Part shown: in pieces, positions 10,114 to 18,879 of the stretch
Layout of the letters: every line of letters starts with the position of its first letter
Numbering within the stretch: the stretch's first letter is position 1
NCBI GenBank assembly: GCA_002438805.1
Contig: DJQV01000005.1
Location: 1-51,522, forward strand
Origin: Bacteroidales bacterium UBA6377
GTDB taxonomy: Bacteria > Bacteroidota > Bacteroidia > Bacteroidales > UBA932
Reading direction: 5' to 3'
Length of the DNA: 51,522 nt
Made by a program: the position numbers and the translations under genes
The notes under the pieces: model-generated
What the model saw: only the letters and a program-made list of their open reading frames with translations
The model's database searches: none
What the model was told of the DNA's origin: nothing

Positions 10114-11370
10114 TTATACGAACATCACGTCAAGACAGGCGGACTTGATCTGTTTCAGCTTTTCGAGACGCTGTGTCTGAATGGCGATCTGCTTGTCAAG
10201 ATTTGTGAAATATGAGGCAATCTTCCGTTGCTCGGCGATTTCTGTCGGGACTAAAATATTTATGTCCAAAAAATCGTCTGCACTAATATTTAATAAACCA
10301 TGATTTCTTGCCCCTTCTGCGGCTCTCATTGCTACTTCTTTATGCCACAAATTAGTTTCAAAAAAAGATATAGCATATTCATGTGAAATGAAAGCATCCA
10401 GTTCAAACACAATATATAATGTTGACAATGCTCCCATTTTATATTTATCTAGTCTTTTTACGGATCCCCACGGATATCCGTTGGAGTAGCTCTTGTTATA
10501 GGCGAACTCACCTCTTTTTATGAGATAGTACCCTCTCAAGTTGGAACTGGCCACTACATTGTTAAAGAATGATGTTTGCGAGACAATACCATTTTCGGAA
10601 GATATGGTAATAGGGAGAGTGGTCTCAAGATTAGAGTTTTTCCTTGTTATTCTTTTGGCGTATTTACTAAGTTTCTCTTTTTTCCACTCACCTTCAAACC
10701 CTTTGAAGCGGACTTTCGGAACAGTCTCGCCCTCGGCGGGGAACATCGCCTGAAGCGACGCCTCCTTTACCTGCCTGAACGACGCGATCTTCTTCTCAGT
10801 GGCCTTGATAAGAGAGTCAAGACTACTGAAATACTGGGCGATGGAATTTCTTTCGTCTTTCGATACTGGAATATAAAAAAAGGCTTTCTCTAACTCATTT
10901 TTATTCAAATTTCCTATTGAACCATTACCGCCAGATGTTCCTGTTATTAGAAAATGCTGAAACCATGAAGCGCTCATAGAAGCATTTAAAAATAGTGGCT
11001 CCCTACAAGTCGCTAAAAGCATAAAACCGCCAGGCACCATTGGCTCATTGTTAATTGACAACAAACAATGTTTACCGATCAATCTTGGAGAGCCATTTGC
11101 CGCTGTTATAAGAATGTCATTTTGAGTGGTCATAGGGATATTCACGCACTCTTTGTCTACAAACACGTCGTCATCAAACAAAACAAAACAACCATCCGCA
11201 ATATTTGATGACCTCAGGACTCGAATGCCCTTACTTCTCAAATTAGACGGAGAATATGTAAGTCCACGCCGTAGACTCGCCATCTCATGGAAACAATTTA
11301 TTTTCCACTCCCCATCAAACCCCTTGAACCTGACCCTCGGCACATTAATTTTCTTGTCTGAATTATTCAT
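10114..11370 (-). CDS. hsdS: Type I restriction-modification specificity subunit S
   Basis: About 418 residues. HsdS binds the bipartite target and directs both methylation and cleavage. It has two target-recognition domains, each introduced by the same motif: VPRVRFKGFDGEWK near the N-terminus and VPKVRFKGFEGEWKK near the middle. Each domain is followed by a conserved spacer helix (SLDSLIKATEKKIASF and NLDKQIAIQTQRLEKL). The two recognition domains differ in sequence, so the target should be asymmetric. The start is the ATG at 11370; its ATGAATAA overlaps the hsdM stop by 8 bases, which suggests translational coupling. An upstream in-frame TTG is less likely. The recognition sequence cannot be read from the protein. 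Confidence 0.94.
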   Translation of the reverse strand: MNNSDKKINVPRVRFKGFDGEWKINCFHEMASLRRGLTYSPSNLRSKGIRVLRSSNIADGCFVLFDDDVFVDKECVNIPMTTQNDILITAANGSPRLIGKHCLLSINNEPMVPGGFMLLATCREPLFLNASMSASWFQHFLITGTSGGNGSIGNLNKNELEKAFFYIPVSKDERNSIAQYFSSLDSLIKATEKKIASFRQVKEASLQAMFPAEGETVPKVRFKGFEGEWKKEKLSKYAKRITRKNSNLETTLPITISSENGIVSQTSFFNNVVASSNLRGYYLIKRGEFAYNKSYSNGYPWGSVKRLDKYKMGALSTLYIVFELDAFISHEYAISFFETNLWHKEVAMRAAEGARNHGLLNISADDFLDINILVPTEIAEQRKIASYFTNLDKQIAIQTQRLEKLKQIKSACLDVMFV

Positions 11371-13951
11371 TGCCAAGTCCTCCGATAAGTTCCTTCAATC
11401 CTGCAATAGCATATTCATCGCCGGTAAGTTCAGGAACGAGTTCCGCCAACTCACTCTCCGATTCCTTCAACTGCTCCTCAAGTGACTTGTATGACACGGC
11501 GTATTTCTTTGACAAATCGGAGATCTTCCTCTCCAGATCTGTCAGCGCCGAATGAAGTGTTTTTTCTATGCCGTGACAGATAGGCTCAATCCACTCCTTG
11601 TGCAGGAACTGCTTAATTTCGTCATCGGAAAGATTCTCCAAAGCATTTACGGTAAGTGACTGAAGTTCGGATTCTTCGCTCTTGATAAGTTTTTTGGTTT
11701 CCGTCTGTTCCTTCCATAAAGCGACAATCTTTTTCAGCTTGTCCTTGGTCTCAATCTCCAGATCGTCGCCTTTCTTCTTGGCATCGGCATTCACTCTTTT
11801 CTTGTCAAATTTTTCGTTGTCGTCGTCGAGGTATGCCTCCTGCTCTTCCTCGGTGAATCCGTCACGGATTTCGTCAAGTTCCGCATCGATGTCTTCAAGC
11901 CGATTTCTCTTTGCGACAAGGCTGTCCAATTCTGATTGGAATTTATCGCGCTGAACCACCTCAAAAGGTATTATCCTACCCTTAAGTCCATCTGGCACCT
12001 CGACTTCATTGCCATCCTTGTCCTTCTTTGTCTTGAAAGCCTCATCCGCCACTCGGCACGCATTAATACCCTCCGTCTGAATGACTTCTATATCTCCACT
12101 CACGGTTTTCCAATTATCTGAAAGTGCTTGATAGGCTGCATACCTATCCACAAGAGGGACATTCTGAAGCCTACGGAAGATTTCACTAGAAATCTCGTCA
12201 ACGACAGCAAGTTCCCTCACTGATTCGATACTATCAATAAGTTTGCTATGGAGCATGTCAGCAAATCCGGCGAATTGCCTATTGAAGTGGACATTCAAAC
12301 AAGCCACATCAGAATTGGCCTGTATAGCCGCTCCTACATCCTCGACCTTAAGTTGAGAGTATGGCCTATCAGCATCTTCGGCAAAAAGTTCGTTCCGAAG
12401 GCTTGGAAGAGCTTTCCACCAGTTTTCCAGGGCATCAATCTCTGAATTCGGGATACCGCCGAACAGGGTCGCATAGATGTCGTACTTCTCGGCCGGCTCA
12501 CTGGAGTCCACATAACGAGGGATATTGAGATTGTATCCGTTTTTGCGGATTTCGTCTCGGCTTACTCTTCTGGAAAATCCGTCAATCTCCGCCCTGTCGC
12601 GCACGGTGTCAGCTATCTTCTTGATGTCGCAGTCACGAAGCTTGTTGCTCTTTCCATCTTTGACGAAGCTCTTCGATGCGTCTATGATGAGCACGTCATC
12701 ATTGCTGCGTTGCTGCTTCAGAACCATTATCAATGTCGGTATGCTTGTGCCGAAGAATATGTTAGCAGGGAGACCTATGATGGCATCGATATGGTTCTTC
12801 TCGATGAGCTTGCTCCTGATTTCACCTTCGCTTCCGTCATCCGGCGAGCCGCGGAACAGCACTCCGTGAGGAAGTACGATTGTCATGATGCCGTTGGCGT
12901 CAAGATGGTGGAGCTCATGAAGTAGAAAGGCGTAGTCCGCCTTGGATTTCGGTGCGATGCCGTAATCCTTGAACCGTGGATCCATTGCGGCGCCAGACGT
13001 GTCCCAACTCTGAGAATATGGCGGGTTACTGACTACTGCGTCCACGCGTAAAGGCTCAAGGCGTCCACTCTGAGGATCTGCCATAGGCCAGTCCTCGTCA
13101 AGCGAGTCGGCACAGCGTGTCTCTATGTTGCTCGGACTTATTCCACGCATCACGAGATTCATTCTTGTGAGGTTATATGTGTTCTCCTTCAACTCCTGGG
13201 CGTAGTATTTTACATGATTTATATCTGTCATGTGCTTTCCGACAGACTTGCCGATTGTGATAAGAAGGGAGCCGGAACCGCTGGTAGGGTCATATATCTG
13301 TATGCTTTCCTTATCCCTGTGATGATATGCGACAATTTCCGACATCACCTGCGCCACCTCGTGAGGGGTATAGAACTCACCGGCCTTCTTTCCTGCACTG
13401 GCTGCAAAGTTTGAGATCAAATATTCATACACATACCCGAGAACATCATAATCCTGCTTCCCATCCGTCGGTATGTCCTTTATCAGCTTTATGAGTTCCT
13501 TGAGAGCCTTGGTCTGGGCTGCCGGATTTTCTCCAAGCTTTTGAAGCCCGGCCTGCAAGGTCTTGAAGATTCCCTTATAGACATTGTCGAACTCAGTATT
13601 GACAAGCCTATCAAAAGCACCGAGGGCGACATTCAGGTCGGATGCGTTGAATGGAGTCTCGGGGAGAAGCCAGGTGGAGAAAAGATTCTTATATTCAATG
13701 AAGTATCCGATGTTCTTTTTGCAATAGTCAATCGTCTCCGCAGCATCTGGGTTATTATAATCCTCGACAAGGTAAGACAAGTCTTCATCTGTCCATCCCG
13801 CATGGCTCTTCAAATAGCTGACTTCATTGTCTGACAGAAATTTGTAGAATATGAGGCCAAGGATATAATCCTTGTACTCGTTAGCCTCAATCTTTGAACG
13901 CATCTTGTTCGCTGAAGCCCAAATGCGATTTGCCAGTTGTTGTTTGTTCAT
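11363..13951 (-). CDS. hsdM: Type I restriction-modification N6-adenine methyltransferase M subunit
   Basis: 862 residues. This subunit methylates adenine in the HsdS-defined target. An N-terminal helical HsdM domain (about 1-150) comes first. The SAM-binding motif I DPTSGSGSL (221-229) and catalytic motif IV NPPY (309-312) follow, with GEFYTPHEV just upstream, a typical M-subunit signature. The protein is long for the family (E. coli HsdM is 529). The extra part from about residue 560 is rich in Glu/Lys and looks coiled-coil (KRNRLEDIDAELDEI, ESELQSLTVNALENL). It is the first gene of the defence operon, about 150 bases downstream of the predicted transcription start. Confidence 0.94.
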   Translation of the reverse strand: MNKQQLANRIWASANKMRSKIEANEYKDYILGLIFYKFLSDNEVSYLKSHAGWTDEDLSYLVEDYNNPDAAETIDYCKKNIGYFIEYKNLFSTWLLPETPFNASDLNVALGAFDRLVNTEFDNVYKGIFKTLQAGLQKLGENPAAQTKALKELIKLIKDIPTDGKQDYDVLGYVYEYLISNFAASAGKKAGEFYTPHEVAQVMSEIVAYHHRDKESIQIYDPTSGSGSLLITIGKSVGKHMTDINHVKYYAQELKENTYNLTRMNLVMRGISPSNIETRCADSLDEDWPMADPQSGRLEPLRVDAVVSNPPYSQSWDTSGAAMDPRFKDYGIAPKSKADYAFLLHELHHLDANGIMTIVLPHGVLFRGSPDDGSEGEIRSKLIEKNHIDAIIGLPANIFFGTSIPTLIMVLKQQRSNDDVLIIDASKSFVKDGKSNKLRDCDIKKIADTVRDRAEIDGFSRRVSRDEIRKNGYNLNIPRYVDSSEPAEKYDIYATLFGGIPNSEIDALENWWKALPSLRNELFAEDADRPYSQLKVEDVGAAIQANSDVACLNVHFNRQFAGFADMLHSKLIDSIESVRELAVVDEISSEIFRRLQNVPLVDRYAAYQALSDNWKTVSGDIEVIQTEGINACRVADEAFKTKKDKDGNEVEVPDGLKGRIIPFEVVQRDKFQSELDSLVAKRNRLEDIDAELDEIRDGFTEEEQEAYLDDDNEKFDKKRVNADAKKKGDDLEIETKDKLKKIVALWKEQTETKKLIKSEESELQSLTVNALENLSDDEIKQFLHKEWIEPICHGIEKTLHSALTDLERKISDLSKKYAVSYKSLEEQLKESESELAELVPELTGDEYAIAGLKELIGGLGNE

Positions 13952-14108
13952 ATTTTGTATTTTTCTATCTCGTCTTTCACGGTCGCTTTTTGCGTGACAA
14001 TGCCGTCACGATATAGCTTTCATCGTCCTGCAACACTTCCGCACGCCAAAGCCAGGAACATCACCCGATGATGCCACGCGTCATTTGCGGAATGCTTGCT
14101 ACTCAACG

Positions 14109-14138
14109 CAAATATAGCAAATATCGCAACGCCCCCAA
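14109..14138 (-). promoter_or_regulatory. Promoter of the hsdMSR-mcrBC-KAP-helicase operon
   Basis: On the minus strand a -7 box TATATTTG (14109-14116) is preceded, after exactly 19 bases, by TTG (14136-14138). This matches the Bacteroidetes sigma-ABfr consensus (TTTG, 19-21 bases, TAnnTTTG). Transcription would begin near 14103 and leave a leader of about 150 bases before hsdM. Confidence 0.7.
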
Positions 14139-14225
14139 CCTCAAGGGGCGGCAAAACGTCACTTCCCCGTACAAAAGCCTCACGCCATGCCCCACCCAAA
14201 AGATCGTCAGCCGATCCTATACGCG

Positions 14226-14325
14226 GCAGCCAAACATTTCGGGATTTTCGGCACGTTTTTTTCGTCTGATATTTACTTGCGAAAATTAACTATCTTTGGA
14301 AGTTGGACATTAATTCGCTACGGTT
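14226..14325 (+). repeat. Duplicated upstream region, copy 1 (matches 15966-16065)
   Basis: About 100 bases upstream of the first AAA-ATPase gene are almost identical to those upstream of the second, at an offset of exactly 1740 bases. The segment carries a -7 type box TATCTTTG. In copy 2 a CGGG/CCCG stem followed by seven T could end transcription of the upstream gene. In copy 1 the stem is broken (CAC instead of CCC). Confidence 0.85.
14291..14298 (+). promoter_or_regulatory. Candidate -7 box of the first AAA-ATPase gene
   Basis: TATCTTTG fits the Bacteroidetes -7 consensus and lies 27 bases before the ATG. No clear TTG is found at the expected distance upstream, so the call rests on the -7 box alone and on its conservation in the second copy. 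Confidence 0.5.
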
Positions 14326-15897
14326 ATGGAGAAGAAAAGGATAAAGTACCCGATAGGGGTGCAGACATTTGACAAGATAATCGATGGAGGCTACCTCTAC
14401 ATCGACAAGACAGGCTATGTCCACGACCTGGCGGAGAACTACAGCTACGTGTTCCTCAGCCGGCCGCGGCGCTTCGGCAAGTCCCTGCTCTCCTCCACCA
14501 TCCACAGCTATTTCACCGGAGAAAAGGAGCTGTTCGAGGGTCTTGAGGCCGGGAGGCTTAAGAAAGAATGGCCTAAGCATCCCGTGTTCCACTTCGACAT
14601 GTCCACGGCAAAGCACCTTGACGAGGAGCAGCTGGAAAGCGAACTGAGCCTGAAACTCGACCGATACGAAGAAATCTACGGAAAAGTCGAGACCGAAACT
14701 CAAATCAATCAAAGATTCGAGGGGCTCGTACAAAGGGCTGTCAAACAGACCGGCGAGAAGGCCGTGGTCATCATAGATGAGTACGACGCTCCGCTTCTGG
14801 ACGTTGTAAACAACCAGGAGAGGCTCTCCCCGATGCGCCAGATAATGAGGAACTTCTACAGCCCCATCAAGAGCCTCGATCCGTATCTGAGGTTCGTCTT
14901 CATCACAGGCATCACCAAGTTCGCACAGCTCAGCATATTCAGCGAGCTCAACAACCTTAAGAACATCTCCATGATGCCAAGATATTCAGCCATCTGCGGC
15001 ATATCCCAAAGCGAGCTGGAGACCCGGATGAGCGCCCCTGTGCAGGAAATGGCGGATGAACTGGGGCTGTCAGCCGAGGAGCTGCTCTCCAAACTCAAAA
15101 GCAACTATGACGGCTACCATTTCTGCGCCAAATCCGAAGACATATACAATCCGTTCAGTCTCCTCAATTCATTGTCTGACAAAATGTTCGGCAGTTATTG
15201 GTTCAACACTGCCACTCCCACATTCCTGACAGAGCGGCTGCGTGAAACCCCCGTTGAGGATAACCTCCTTGACAGGATGACAGAAATTGCGCAGAGCGAC
15301 TTCGACATCTCCCCGGAATTCACCGACAGCATCCTTCCTCTCCTCTATCAGACAGGATATCTCACCATCAAAGCCTACTGTCCGGAAGACGACTCCTACA
15401 CCCTCGGCTATCCCAACCGGGAAGTACGCGAGGGCTTCCTCAAGGGCCTGCTCAACAGTTACCGCGGCTCCGAAGGCATGAGCGCCTCATTCGTCCTGCA
15501 GTTCAACAAAGCACTGAAGACCAACGACATCAATGGTGCCATGGAGCGGCTTCAGTCCTTCCTCGCCGGCATCCCCTACGACCTTGAAAACAAGACCGAG
15601 AAGCACTTCCAGACCATCATCTACCTCATTTTCTCACTGCTCGGCTACTACATCAGAGCCGAGGTCAAGTCAGCCGCAGGCCGGGCCGACGCCGTCTGCT
15701 GGACCAAGGACAGGACCTACGTCTTCGAGTTCAAGCTCGACGGTTCCGCAGAAGATGCCTTAAAACAGATTGACGACAAGGGCTACCTGATTCCTTATAA
15801 GGCGGACGGAACCTGCGTCAAGGTCGGCGTCAACATCTCCTCTCAGACACGCACCCTCGAATCCTGGAAGATTGATATGCAAGAAGTGATCTGCTAA
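14326..15897 (+). CDS. AAA-ATPase-like / PD-(D/E)XK nuclease domain protein, copy 1
   Basis: 523 residues. The N-terminal AAA-ATPase-like domain (PF09820 type) has a P-loop-like RPRRFGKS (46-53) and Walker B VVIIDEYD (147-154). The C-terminal PD-(D/E)XK domain (PDDEXK_9 type) has GRADAV (Asp455), FEFKL (Glu468, Lys470) and a Gln at 481. These proteins are very common and often multicopy in Bacteroidales. Their role is not settled; mobile-element-like spread and toxin or defence functions have been proposed. It is the left member of a 1740-bp tandem duplication and is divergent from the restriction operon. Ends are near-identical to copy 2, while the middle (about 255-415) differs strongly. 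Confidence 0.9.
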   Translation: MEKKRIKYPIGVQTFDKIIDGGYLYIDKTGYVHDLAENYSYVFLSRPRRFGKSLLSSTIHSYFTGEKELFEGLEAGRLKKEWPKHPVFHFDMSTAKHLDEEQLESELSLKLDRYEEIYGKVETETQINQRFEGLVQRAVKQTGEKAVVIIDEYDAPLLDVVNNQERLSPMRQIMRNFYSPIKSLDPYLRFVFITGITKFAQLSIFSELNNLKNISMMPRYSAICGISQSELETRMSAPVQEMADELGLSAEELLSKLKSNYDGYHFCAKSEDIYNPFSLLNSLSDKMFGSYWFNTATPTFLTERLRETPVEDNLLDRMTEIAQSDFDISPEFTDSILPLLYQTGYLTIKAYCPEDDSYTLGYPNREVREGFLKGLLNSYRGSEGMSASFVLQFNKALKTNDINGAMERLQSFLAGIPYDLENKTEKHFQTIIYLIFSLLGYYIRAEVKSAAGRADAVCWTKDRTYVFEFKLDGSAEDALKQIDDKGYLIPYKADGTCVKVGVNISSQTRTLESWKIDMQEVIC

Positions 15898-15965
15898 GAA
15901 TTTATAAGTCTGTCCAGACATACCTTTTGAAACAGTACCAGGACGCGGCAGGACATTTCTTTGCT

Positions 15966-16065
15966 GCAGCCAAACATTTCGGGATTTTCGGCCCGTTTTT
16001 TTCGTCTGATATTTACTTGCGAAAATTAACTATCTTTGGAAGTTGGACATTAATTCGCTACGGTC
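15966..16065 (+). repeat. Duplicated upstream region, copy 2 (matches 14226-14325)
   Basis: Near-identical to the region upstream of the first AAA-ATPase gene, with a TATCTTTG box at 16031-16038. A possible intrinsic terminator (CGGG, 8-base loop, CCCG, then seven T) lies at about 15979-16001 and could end transcription of copy 1. Confidence 0.85.
16031..16038 (+). promoter_or_regulatory. Candidate -7 box of the second AAA-ATPase gene
   Basis: TATCTTTG, 27 bases before the ATG, in the same context as at 14291-14298. It was carried by the duplication, so each gene copy has its own candidate promoter. Confidence 0.5.
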
Positions 16066-17637
16066 ATGGAGAAGAAAAGGATAAAGTACCCGATAGGGGT
16101 GCAGACATTCAAAGAAATTGTCGAGGAAGGATACCTTTACATCGACAAGACAGGCTATGTCCACGATCTGGCTGAGACATATAAGTACGTGTTCCTCAGC
16201 CGGCCGAGGCGTTTCGGCAAGTCCCTGCTCTCCTCCACCATCCATAGCTATTTCGCCGGAGACAAGGAGTTGTTCGAGGGGCTGGAGGCAGGGAGGCTGA
16301 AGAACGAATGGACCAAGCACCCCGTGTTCCACTTCGACATGTCCACGGCAAAGCATCTCGATGAGGAACAGCTGCTCCGCACCCTTGGTTACAAACTCAG
16401 CGCATACGAGAACGCCTTCGGAAAGGATGAAAGCATCTCTGAAGGCGATGTGAACGCCCGTTTCGAGAGGCTGGTAAAAGTGGCCGCCGAAAAGACCGGA
16501 GAGAAAGCCGTCATCATCATAGACGAGTACGATGCCCCGCTTCTGGACGTTGTAAACAACCAGGAGAGGCTCGCCCCGATGAGGCAGATAATGAGGAACT
16601 TCTACAGCCCTATCAAGAGCCTCGACCCTTACCTGAGGTTCGTCTTCATAACGGGGATCAACAAGTTCGCGCAGCTCAGCATCTTCAGCGAACTCAACAA
16701 CCTGCAGAACATCTCCATGATGCCCGAGTACTCAGCCATCTGCGGCATATCCCAGAGCGAGTTGGAGACGCAGATGAAAGAATCCGTCAGGAGAATGTCA
16801 GAGAGCCTCGGCCAGTCCTGCGAAGAGACTCTGGAAGAGCTGAAACGCAACTATGACGGCTACCATTTCTGCGCCGGATCAGAAGACATCTACAACCCGT
16901 TCAGCCTCATCAAGTCGCTTGACGCCAAGGACTTCGGCTCTTATTGGTTTGAAACCGGAACTCCGACTTTCCTTGTAGAATGGCTTCAGCGTTCTCAAAT
17001 TGACGAGACAGCACTCAACAGCATGCCGATGATCCCGTCAACAGCTTTCGACATCTCTCCAGAAGTCAGCAACAGCCCTTTGCCTGTCTTATACCAGACC
17101 GGCTACCTGACAATCAAAGGATATGACAGAAGGACAAGGCTTTTCACACTCGGATATCCCAACGAGGAAGTGCGCTTAGGCTTCTCCCAGTGCCTTCTGG
17201 CCGGCTACGACCATGATTACGCCTCAGGCTCGATCTTCGTCGCCCGATTCTTCTCCGCCATGGATAGCCACGACATCGACAATGCCCTCACGCTCCTCCA
17301 GTCCTTCCTCGCCGGCATACCTTATGACCTCGAGAACAAGACCGAGAAGCACTTCCAGACCATCATCTACCTCATCTTCTCCCTGCTCGGCTACTACACC
17401 CGGGCCGAGGTCAAGTCCGCCGCAGGACGGGCCGACGCCGTCTGCTGGACCAGGGACAGGACCTACGTCTTCGAGTTCAAGCTCGACGGCTCCGCAGAAG
17501 ATGCCTTAAAACAGATTGACGACAAGGGCTATCTCATACCGTATAAGGCGGACGGAACCTGCGTCAAGGTCGGCGCCAACATCTCCTCACAGACCCGCAC
17601 CATCGAATCCTGGAAGGTAGAGACTCTTGAACGCTAG
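16066..17637 (+). CDS. AAA-ATPase-like / PD-(D/E)XK nuclease domain protein, copy 2
   Basis: 523 residues, the same length as copy 1. P-loop-like RPRRFGKS (46-53), Walker B VIIIDEYD, and the C-terminal nuclease residues in GRADAV, FEFKL and ALKQI are all intact. The first 100 and last 125 residues are almost the same as copy 1, also at DNA level. Residues about 100-130 and 255-415 have diverged, including many non-conservative changes, so this is not a fresh duplicate throughout. All visible catalytic residues are kept in both copies, so both may be active. Function is unknown, as for copy 1. Confidence 0.9.
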   Translation: MEKKRIKYPIGVQTFKEIVEEGYLYIDKTGYVHDLAETYKYVFLSRPRRFGKSLLSSTIHSYFAGDKELFEGLEAGRLKNEWTKHPVFHFDMSTAKHLDEEQLLRTLGYKLSAYENAFGKDESISEGDVNARFERLVKVAAEKTGEKAVIIIDEYDAPLLDVVNNQERLAPMRQIMRNFYSPIKSLDPYLRFVFITGINKFAQLSIFSELNNLQNISMMPEYSAICGISQSELETQMKESVRRMSESLGQSCEETLEELKRNYDGYHFCAGSEDIYNPFSLIKSLDAKDFGSYWFETGTPTFLVEWLQRSQIDETALNSMPMIPSTAFDISPEVSNSPLPVLYQTGYLTIKGYDRRTRLFTLGYPNEEVRLGFSQCLLAGYDHDYASGSIFVARFFSAMDSHDIDNALTLLQSFLAGIPYDLENKTEKHFQTIIYLIFSLLGYYTRAEVKSAAGRADAVCWTRDRTYVFEFKLDGSAEDALKQIDDKGYLIPYKADGTCVKVGANISSQTRTIESWKVETLER

Positions 17638-17666
17638 ATGCACTAACTCACCATCTTTCAAAGCGC

Positions 17667-17699
17667 CTCCCGTACAGCAGAAGGTTGTTTTCTGTACCG
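17667..17699. repeat. Dispersed 33-bp GTAC-bounded repeat, copy 1
   Basis: Starts CTCCCGTACA and ends TTTTCTGTACCG, with GTACAG and CTGTAC as inverted ends. It matches 46688-46720 at 29 of 33 positions. It lies between the second AAA-ATPase gene and the gapA terminator. Confidence 0.6.
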
Positions 17700-17712
17700 A
17701 AAATATAAAACA

Positions 17713-17744
17713 CGAAAAAAGGCCGGCTGAAAACAGCCGGCCTT
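17713..17744 (-). terminator. Intrinsic terminator of gapA
   Basis: A perfect 11-bp stem AAGGCCGGCTG / CAGCCGGCCTT (17719-17729 and 17734-17744) with an AAAA loop. On the minus strand it is followed by a run of six T. It begins 20 bases beyond the gapA stop. Confidence 0.85.
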
Positions 17745-17763
17745 ATTTGTGATGAAGCAGAAA

Positions 17764-18762
17764 TTACTTCGTGATGACCTTGGCCATCTCGAGAACCTTG
17801 TTGGAGTAACCCCACTCATTGTCGTACCATGCGCAAACCTTCACGAAGGTAGGATCGAGCTGGATACCGGCCTTCACATCGAAGATGGAGGTGTGAGGGT
17901 TGTTGCGGAAGTCGGTGGAAACGACAGCCTCGTCGGTGTATCCGAGAACGCCCTTGAGCTCACCCTCGGAAGCCTTCTTCATGGCAGCGCAGATCTCCTC
18001 GTAGGTGCAAGGCTTCTCAAGCTCTGCGGTGAGGTCAACGAAGCTGACGTCAGAAGTAGGAACACGGAGTGACATGCCGGTAAGCTTGCCGTTGAGGACA
18101 GGGAGAACCTTGCCTACTGCCTTTGCAGCGCCGGTAGATGAAGGGATGATGTTCTCGAGGATACCGCGGCCGCCTCTCCAGTCCTTCTTTGAAGGGCCGT
18201 CAACGGTCTTCTGGGTAGCGGTAGCAGCGTGAACTGTGGTCATGAGACCCCTCTTGATTCCGAAGGTGTCATTGAGGACCTTGGAGATAGGAGCGAGACA
18301 GTTGGTGGTGCAGGAAGCGTTGGAGATGATGTCCTGGCCGGCGTAGGTCTCATGGTTTACACCATAGACAAACATCGGGGTGGCATCCTTGGAAGGAGCT
18401 GACATGATCACTTTCTTCGCACCGGCCTTGATGTGCTCGCGGGCGGTCTCGTCGGTGAGGAAGAATCCGGTGGACTCTACAACTACATCTGCGCCGACCT
18501 CGTCCCACTTGAGGTTTGCAGGCTCCCTCTCCGCTGTGACACGGATCTTCTTGCCGTTTACGACAAGAGCCCCATTGTCAACAGAAATCTCGCCCTTGAA
18601 GATGCCGTGTACTGAGTCGTACTTAAGCATGTAGGCGAGATACTCAGGATCGAGAAGGTCATTGATACCTACGACTTCGATGTCGTTGGAGAAGTTCTCA
18701 ACTGCTGCACGGAAAACCATACGTCCAATACGGCCAAATCCGTTAATACCAAGTTTTACCAT
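17764..18762 (-). CDS. gapA: Glyceraldehyde-3-phosphate dehydrogenase, type I
   Basis: 332 residues, the usual length. It oxidises and phosphorylates glyceraldehyde 3-phosphate with NAD in glycolysis. The Rossmann motif GINGFGRIGR (5-14) opens the protein. The active-site SNASCTTNCLAP carries Cys151 and the catalytic His178 lies in MTTVHAAT. Asp at the end of the second strand (GINDLLDP) favours NAD over NADP. The gene is a single unit with its own promoter and terminator, divergent from surE. Confidence 0.97.
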   Translation of the reverse strand: MVKLGINGFGRIGRMVFRAAVENFSNDIEVVGINDLLDPEYLAYMLKYDSVHGIFKGEISVDNGALVVNGKKIRVTAEREPANLKWDEVGADVVVESTGFFLTDETAREHIKAGAKKVIMSAPSKDATPMFVYGVNHETYAGQDIISNASCTTNCLAPISKVLNDTFGIKRGLMTTVHAATATQKTVDGPSKKDWRGGRGILENIIPSSTGAAKAVGKVLPVLNGKLTGMSLRVPTSDVSFVDLTAELEKPCTYEEICAAMKKASEGELKGVLGYTDEAVVSTDFRNNPHTSIFDVKAGIQLDPTFVKVCAWYDNEWGYSNKVLEMAKVITK

Positions 18763-18825
18763 TTCAATAAAAGTAATAAGTTGTTATAAATTCTTTTACT
18801 ATACTTCTAACCGTTTAAGGCGCTG

Positions 18826-18856
18826 CAAATTTATCAATTTTTCTATTGAAAATCAA
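18826..18856 (-). promoter_or_regulatory. gapA promoter
   Basis: Minus-strand -7 box TAAATTTG (18826-18833), 20 bases downstream of TTG (18854-18856). It overlaps the surE -7 box (18858-18865, plus strand) almost end to end, so the two genes are fired from one short divergent region. Confidence 0.7.
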
Positions 18857-18857
18857 T

Positions 18858-18865
18858 TATCTTTG
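18858..18865 (+). promoter_or_regulatory. Candidate -7 box of surE-lpxB
   Basis: TATCTTTG ending 14 bases before the surE ATG, giving a very short leader. The upstream T-run (18838-18842) could serve as a weak -33 element. Confidence 0.5.
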
Positions 18866-18879
18866 CCGAAAAATTCACA

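Larger units (their letters stand above)
13952..14325. other. Divergent intergenic region between hsdM and the first AAA-ATPase gene
   Basis: 374 bases with no convincing gene. It holds the hsdM promoter (minus strand), a 6-bp inverted repeat CGTGAC/GTCACG at 13993-13998 and 14005-14010 in the hsdM leader, and, from 14226 rightward, the upstream repeat shared with the second AAA-ATPase gene. Short frames here have no family features. Confidence 0.7.
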
